The notes beneath the pieces are model-generated. The model was not told the origin of the DNA, made no database searches, and worked only from the letters and a program-made list of their open reading frames with translations. Both the position numbers and the translations under genes were made by a program. Shown here piece after piece: positions 6,623 through 9,842 of a stretch of DNA of 9,842 nt. This DNA comes from UBA8752 sp965657965 (lineage in GTDB: Bacteria; Bacteroidota; Bacteroidia; Flavobacteriales_D; Sanyastnellaceae), in NCBI GenBank assembly GCA_965657965.1, contig CBFHQM010000042.1, forward strand, positions 1 to 9,842, in the 5' to 3' direction. Position 1 is the first letter of the stretch, and the number at the start of each line of letters is the position of its first letter.

Positions 6623-6630
6623 TAACTTCG
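6623..6630 (+). promoter_or_regulatory. -7-like element in front of ddl
   Basis: TAACTTCG matches TAnnTTYG and ends 4 bases before the ddl ATG at 6635. It lies in the 22-base gap after the BNR-gene stop codon, so ddl may have its own leaderless transcript. No -33 TTG is visible at the expected distance. Confidence 0.45.
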
Positions 6631-6634
6631 TTCC

Positions 6635-7837
6635 ATGAGTTCCAATGTGAAGCACGTGGCGGTCACCTGTGGTGGCTTTTCTGGCGAGGCAGACATTAGC
6701 CGAAAGAGTGCGGCCATGGTGGTCAAGCACATGGACCGCNNNNNNNNNNNNNNNNNNNNNNNNNNNNNNNNNNNNNNNNNNNNNNNNNNNNNNNNNNNNN
6801 NNNNNNNNNNNNNNNNNNNNNNNNNNNNNNNNNNNNNNGTCACCTGTGGTGGCTTTTCTGGCGAGGCAGACATTAGCCGAAAGAGTGCGGCCATGGTGGT
6901 CAAGCACATGGACCGCACCCAGTTTGCACCCACTTTGGTCCACATTGGCAATGACGGGTGGTTTGCCGAGGCACAGGATGGGAAGCGTCATCCGGTGGAC
7001 CGAGGCAATTTTACTTGGACCGACGGGGCTGGTGTGCGACATGGGTTCGACGTGGTCTTTGAAATGGTCCATGGAACGCCAGGTGAAGACGGTCGGTTGA
7101 GCGCTTACTTCGAACTCATTGGCATGCCGTACACGGCCTCTCAACCGCGTACGCTCGCCATTGGTCATCACAAGGCGTGGACCACGGCCTTGTTGGCCAG
7201 ACTTGGCCATCCTGTGGCGCAGGCGGGGATTTTTCACGTGGACATTTTGGAATCCATCGACGGCCAAGCCGATGCGCTGGCGACGCAATACGGACTTCCT
7301 TGTTTTGTGAAGGCGTGCGAGAGTGGATCGAGCATCGGGGTCACCCGCGTTGACAAAGCAGAGCAGTTTCGTTCCGCTTTTGAAGTGGCCTTTGAAGCGA
7401 GCAAGTCTGTGATGATTGAGTCCTTCCTCGATGGACGAGAATTTACCTGTGGCGTAATCCCATCGGCACCGGGCGGGCCTCCGCGTTTTCTTCCCGTTAC
7501 CGAGATCATCTCCGAGAACGCCTTCTTTGATTACGAAGCCAAATACGCGGGCAAAAGCCAGGAGCAAACCCCGGCAGACATTGATGCCGAGCTAACCTTG
7601 GACATCCAGCAACGGGCGTTGGCCGTATACCAAGACCTCGAGTGCAGTGGCATGGCGCGTGTGGACTTTATCCTCCACCAAGAGGTGCCTCACGTGGTGG
7701 AGGTCAACACCGTTCCTGGTTTCTCCGAGGTCAGCATCATTCCCCAACAGGCCCAGGTTGTTGGCATTTCGCCCACAGCGTTGATCAGCTTGTTGATTGG
7801 AGATGCCCTCGCGGAGAGGCCGCCGTTTCAAGCTTGA
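6635..7837 (+). CDS. ddl: D-alanine--D-alanine ligase, interrupted by an assembly gap
   Basis: ATP-dependent ligation of two D-alanines for peptidoglycan precursors, in the cytoplasm. As written the frame encodes 400 residues including 33 unknown ones; removing the N gap and one copy of the duplicated 78 bases gives 341 residues, a normal Ddl length. In that corrected numbering: TCGGFSGEADISRKSA (11-26, with E18), HGTPGEDGRLSAYF (87-100), ATP-site lysine K167 and the serine loop SGSSIG (171-176), the omega-loop motif YEAKY (251-255), GMARVDF (R283, D285), and the metal ligands in EVNTVPGFSE (E297, N299). All catalytic parts are present. The start is supported by the element 4 bases upstream. 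The gene ends one base short of the converging HIT-family gene. No sign of a VanA-type D-Ala-D-Lac ligase. Confidence 0.95.
   Translation: MSSNVKHVAVTCGGFSGEADISRKSAAMVVKHMDRXXXXXXXXXXXXXXXXXXXXXXXXXXXXXXXXXVTCGGFSGEADISRKSAAMVVKHMDRTQFAPTLVHIGNDGWFAEAQDGKRHPVDRGNFTWTDGAGVRHGFDVVFEMVHGTPGEDGRLSAYFELIGMPYTASQPRTLAIGHHKAWTTALLARLGHPVAQAGIFHVDILESIDGQADALATQYGLPCFVKACESGSSIGVTRVDKAEQFRSAFEVAFEASKSVMIESFLDGREFTCGVIPSAPGGPPRFLPVTEIISENAFFDYEAKYAGKSQEQTPADIDAELTLDIQQRALAVYQDLECSGMARVDFILHQEVPHVVEVNTVPGFSEVSIIPQQAQVVGISPTALISLLIGDALAERPPFQA
6662..6739 (+). repeat. Left copy of a 78-base duplicated contig end
   Basis: These 78 bases are identical to 6839-6916. The copy stops exactly at the N run. 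It encodes ddl residues from the first beta strand to HMDR. The duplication is best read as overlapping contig ends that the scaffolder did not merge, not as a biological repeat. Confidence 0.95.
6740..6838. other. Assembly gap of 99 N
   Basis: A run of 99 unknown bases inside ddl, bounded on both sides by the same 78-base sequence. Gap plus repeat is 177 bases (59 codons), so the frame happens to be kept. The true sequence probably contains neither the gap nor the second copy. Confidence 0.97.
6839..6916 (+). repeat. Right copy of the 78-base duplicated contig end
   Basis: Identical to 6662-6739 and starts immediately after the N run. It continues directly into the rest of ddl (TQFAPTLVHIGNDGW), so this is the copy that belongs to the downstream contig. 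Confidence 0.95.
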
Positions 7838-7838
7838 T

Positions 7839-8228
7839 TCAGTTGCGCAGAATTTGCGCGGCAATGGCGGCGAGGTCGGCTTGGGAAACCTGCATTTTGG
7901 GGCGCTCAAAGTTGATGTCGGCGACCCCGTTCAGAGGAATCAGGTGAACGTGTGCGTGGGGGACTTCGAGTCCAATCACGGCCACGCCCACGCGCTCACA
8001 GGGAATGGCCCGCTCGAGCTTCAAGGCCACATCGCGGGCAAACACATTGATGCCGGACAGCAAGTCGTCGGGCAAGTCAAAGAAGCGGTCGACTTCGAGC
8101 TTGGGAATCACCAAGGTGTGGCCTTGGGCCAGGGGCATAATGTCCAAGAAGGCCAGAAAGCGATCGTCCTCCGCGATTTTGTGGCACGGGATTTCACCGG
8201 CTACGATGCGTGAAAAAAGGGTGGGCAT
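7839..8228 (-). CDS. HIT-family nucleotide-binding protein
   Basis: A 129-residue cytoplasmic protein of the histidine-triad superfamily (HINT-like branch), enzymes that hydrolyse phosphoramidate or acyl-AMP-type nucleotide conjugates; the physiological substrate is generally unknown. It shows the family N-terminus MPTLFSRIVAGEIPCHKIAE, the block FLDIMPLAQGHTLVIPK (27-43), and the histidine triad HAHVHLIP with H91, H93 and H95. The ATG at 8226-8228 is chosen because family members start here; a longer frame begins with a TTG at 8252 and overlaps greA. It lies 10 bases after the greA stop on the same strand, so greA and this gene are probably co-transcribed. Its stop codon is one base from the ddl stop on the opposite strand. 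Confidence 0.93.
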   Translation of the reverse strand: MPTLFSRIVAGEIPCHKIAEDDRFLAFLDIMPLAQGHTLVIPKLEVDRFFDLPDDLLSGINVFARDVALKLERAIPCERVGVAVIGLEVPHAHVHLIPLNGVADINFERPKMQVSQADLAAIAAQILRN

Positions 8229-8238
8229 GAACGGGAAT

Positions 8239-8715
8239 TCAGGCGCGTTCAATCTTGACCACCTCGAACTTGATCACGCCGCGTGGGGTCTCGATGTCTG
8301 CAATCTCTCCGAGGGCCTTGCCGAGCAGTCCTTTGCCAATGGGGGACTCAACGGAGATTTTCTTCTGTGCCAAGTTGGCTTCGTTTTCGGCCACCAAGGT
8401 GTACACCATTTCCTTGCCGTTGCCCATGTGTTTAATGGTGACGCGGCTCAGGATAAAGGCTTTGGATGTGTCGATTTGGGTCTCGTCGATGATGCGGGCG
8501 CTGGCGAAAATGGCCTCGGTTTTGGAAATCTTCGCCTCGAGCATGCCTTGGGCTTCCTTGGCGGCATCGTATTCAGCATTCTCGCTCAGGTCCCCCTTGT
8601 CGCGGGCCTCGGCGATTTGTTGTGAAATGGCAGGGCGCTGCACCGTTTTCATGTGGTTCAGCTCCTCCTTCAGTGCTTGGTACCCTTCCGGGGTGTAGTA
8701 TGAAACGTCCGCCAT
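8239..8715 (-). CDS. greA: Transcription elongation factor GreA
   Basis: Stimulates RNA polymerase to cleave the 3' end of backtracked transcripts. The 158-residue protein equals E. coli GreA in length and aligns throughout. The N-terminal coiled coil starts at YYTPEGYQALKEELNHM; its tip carries the acidic pair in GDLSENAEY (D42, E45) that enters the polymerase secondary channel. The C-terminal FKBP-like domain includes ISVESPIGKGLLGKALGE (120-137) and ends GVIKFEVVKIERA. The ATG at 8713-8715 gives the family N-terminus (MADVSYYTPEGY). An in-frame ATG at 8853 would add 46 residues of no family resemblance, so it is rejected. Unlike several neighbours, it has no TAnnTTYG element directly before its ATG, suggesting a true 5' leader. 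Confidence 0.97.
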   Translation of the reverse strand: MADVSYYTPEGYQALKEELNHMKTVQRPAISQQIAEARDKGDLSENAEYDAAKEAQGMLEAKISKTEAIFASARIIDETQIDTSKAFILSRVTIKHMGNGKEMVYTLVAENEANLAQKKISVESPIGKGLLGKALGEIADIETPRGVIKFEVVKIERA

Positions 8716-8859
8716 GACTGGTGGATTGAGGGGTTGTGTTTGATTTGAGTGGGCCTGCTGAGTCTCGGTTGGGCAAATGCCCATTGCCGAGGGGCAGGGA
8801 CCAAAAAAAGAGAGGCCCAAAGGACTCTCATGAGTATAAGATACAAAATTCATGGAATT
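8716..8859 (-). promoter_or_regulatory. greA upstream region (probable promoter and leader)
   Basis: This non-coding stretch lies between greA and the hairpin to its right. On the minus strand GAATTTTG (8844-8851) matches TAnnTTTG at 7 of 8 positions and is the best -7 candidate, which would give a leader of roughly 125 bases. A T-rich run, an 8-base palindrome CTCATGAG and a small inverted repeat GGGCA-AA-TGCCC (8771-8782) are also present. None is strong enough to assign a specific operator. Confidence 0.25.
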
Positions 8860-8887
8860 GCCCCCCGAAACCGAGATTTCAGGGGGC
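8860..8887 (-). terminator. Hairpin, likely terminator of the secreted-protein gene
   Basis: Two 11-base arms (8860-8870 and 8877-8887) flank a 6-base loop. In minus-strand RNA the stem is complete, five or six GC pairs at the base plus one G-U pair; in plus-strand RNA the same position is an A-C mismatch. It starts 7 bases after the stop codon of the minus-strand gene. The following bases are only moderately U-rich, so the terminator is not a textbook one. Confidence 0.65.
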
Positions 8888-8894
8888 GGATTCG

Positions 8895-9842
8895 TTAAAA
8901 ATTGTCGAGGTCAACGGGCCGCATCACGGCGAACCACTTGACGATTTTCTCGCCCACACCTGGGGCATTGACGTGAACGATGTGCACGCCACCAGCGATG
9001 GGGACGTTGCGGTCATTTTTGAGGTCCCACTCGATGTAGGTGAGGGGGTCGGCTTTATCGAAGGTTCTGACGAGCGTCCCTGCGATGGAGTAGATGCGGA
9101 CGGTACAGACTTCGGGGAGACCTGTGATCTTGACTCGGTTGTCGAGTTTGGAGGTCTCGTACTGGGAGTATGCGTAGTAGGGGTTCGGCACCACGCGTAC
9201 ATCGTCGAGGGCATTGGTGAGTGCGGGGACATCCCCGGTCACAGTGGCCACATCGGCTGTAGAGAAGCGGTACAACGGGTTGTTGTTGTTGGGCGTCCCT
9301 TCGGTCTCGTCGACATCAGAGCGGTCGTGAGCGTATCGACGGTAGTCTTTGGCCACACGGAGCTTGATTCGGGTCTCTGTTGGGATGAGTCCATCTTCGA
9401 TGGAGAGCATGGCGTCCTCGGAGTTGGCACGGGAGGACCCGACCCAAGTGCATCCTCTCATGGCCTTTCGGTCATCGTTGGACCCGGCATCGGGACCGAA
9501 CTTACCGTAGAGGTATTGTCCGGAGTCGTAAGCGGGGACACGTGTGGTGTTGTCGTCGGCGTATTGCTGGTTGCGGAAGACATAGATCCAGTGCTGTCCA
9601 GCGGCGTAGACATTTCCGAGCCCACCCTGCACACGGGAGGAGGGGTTGAAGATCATGTCATCACCGTTGTCTGCGGAGGCCCAAGAGTCTTCACCGAAGG
9701 CCATGTTGAGGCGTTCTCCTGTACCGACGTCGATGGCGTACCCGGGGAACCAGCTCATGCCAAAGGGCTGTTGCCCATTGAGTGTGGCTTGTGCGGCATT
9801 TCCACCTTGTCCTACAGTCTTTCCATTCTTGTCCACGGAAGC
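8895..9842 (-). CDS. Large secreted protein, C-terminal part (5' end outside window)
   Basis: The frame is open to the right edge (315 residues visible) and ends with TAA at 8895-8897; a GTG at 9836 is merely an internal codon. The visible part is rich in Gly, Asp, Asn, Tyr and Trp, as in extracellular proteins, with GMSWFPGYAIDVGTGERLN and NGDDMIFNP near the left. The last ~100 residues start at VRVVPNPYYAYSQYE and form a beta-sandwich-like module (NRVKITGLPEVCTVRIYS, GTLVRTF, EWDLKNDRNVPIAGGVHIVHV, GEKIVKWFAVMRP). I recall this C-terminal module from large Bacteroidota surface or secreted proteins, resembling T9SS sorting domains; formal membership cannot be judged here. Export by the type IX system is an inference. 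A hairpin terminator follows. The activity of the full protein is unknown. Confidence 0.85.
   Translation of the reverse strand, partial: ASVDKNGKTVGQGGNAAQATLNGQQPFGMSWFPGYAIDVGTGERLNMAFGEDSWASADNGDDMIFNPSSRVQGGLGNVYAAGQHWIYVFRNQQYADDNTTRVPAYDSGQYLYGKFGPDAGSNDDRKAMRGCTWVGSSRANSEDAMLSIEDGLIPTETRIKLRVAKDYRRYAHDRSDVDETEGTPNNNNPLYRFSTADVATVTGDVPALTNALDDVRVVPNPYYAYSQYETSKLDNRVKITGLPEVCTVRIYSIAGTLVRTFDKADPLTYIEWDLKNDRNVPIAGGVHIVHVNAPGVGEKIVKWFAVMRPVDLDNF

Noticed and set aside
6662..6916. True tandem duplication in the Ddl N-terminus
   Set aside because: The copies are identical at DNA level and end exactly at the N run, and a duplicated first strand would break the fold.
6596..7567. Minus-strand open frame of 323 codons opposite ddl
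   Set aside because: Runs through the N gap and is antisense to a complete Ddl; its apparent repeat is the assembly duplication.
7845..7859. GCGCA-GAATT-TGCGC hairpin as ddl terminator
   Set aside because: The stem is five base pairs, has no U-tract, and lies inside the HIT coding sequence.
8229..8252. Longer HIT protein from a TTG codon
   Set aside because: It would overlap greA and add eight residues before the conserved N-terminus; the ATG at 8228 fits the family.
8771..8782. GGGCA-AA-TGCCC inverted repeat as a regulator binding site
   Set aside because: Only five-base arms in a GC-rich region and no second copy; too likely by chance.
8716..8853. 46-residue N-terminal extension of GreA from an ATG at 8853
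   Set aside because: GreA is complete from 8715 at the E. coli length; the extension has no similarity to GreA and resembles intergenic sequence.

Overview
The window looks like the chromosome of a Bacteroidota bacterium, probably a flavobacterial or Cryomorphaceae-like lineage with GC content in the mid-50s by eye. The evidence is a start-proximal TAnnTTTG-type motif (the Bacteroidota -7 promoter element), near-absence of Shine-Dalgarno sequences, a Fur protein of the CXXC-less kind, an Asp-type HemB, and a large secreted protein with a Bacteroidota-style beta-sandwich C-terminus. The scaffold is a draft assembly: a 99-base N gap sits inside ddl between two identical 78-base contig ends.

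Layout. (1) 1-506, minus: start of an outer-membrane barrel-like protein that runs off the left edge. (2) 537-3340, plus: purK, thyA, folA, yidD, covering purine and thymidylate/folate metabolism plus a small membrane-biogenesis factor. (3) 3350-6612, plus: His-rich lipoprotein, hemB, fur and a secreted Asp-box (BNR) protein. The last three start codons each overlap the preceding stop region, so these four genes look like one translationally coupled unit joining metal binding, haem synthesis and metal regulation. (4) 6635-7837, plus: ddl, broken only by the assembly gap. (5) 7839-8715, minus: a HIT-family protein and greA, with the HIT gene converging on ddl at a 1-base gap. (6) 8860-8887: a hairpin that fits a terminator for the minus-strand gene to its right. 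(7) 8895-9842, minus: C-terminal part of a large secreted protein whose start lies beyond the right edge.

The most interesting signal is regulatory. Five genes whose start codons do not overlap an upstream gene (outer-membrane protein, purK, thyA, lipoprotein, ddl) have an 8-base TAnnTTYG element ending exactly 4 bases before the ATG; folA has a weaker version 5 bases before. The four genes whose starts overlap an upstream gene (yidD, hemB, fur, BNR gene) lack it, as do greA and the HIT gene. Read as a -7 promoter element, this puts the transcription start at or within a base or two of the ATG, so these genes would be made as leaderless mRNAs with a promoter almost gene by gene. The purK and outer-membrane elements are back-to-back, 6 bases apart, and probably compete.

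Most genes are ordinary housekeeping. I see no CRISPR array, phage, transposon, tRNA or rRNA.
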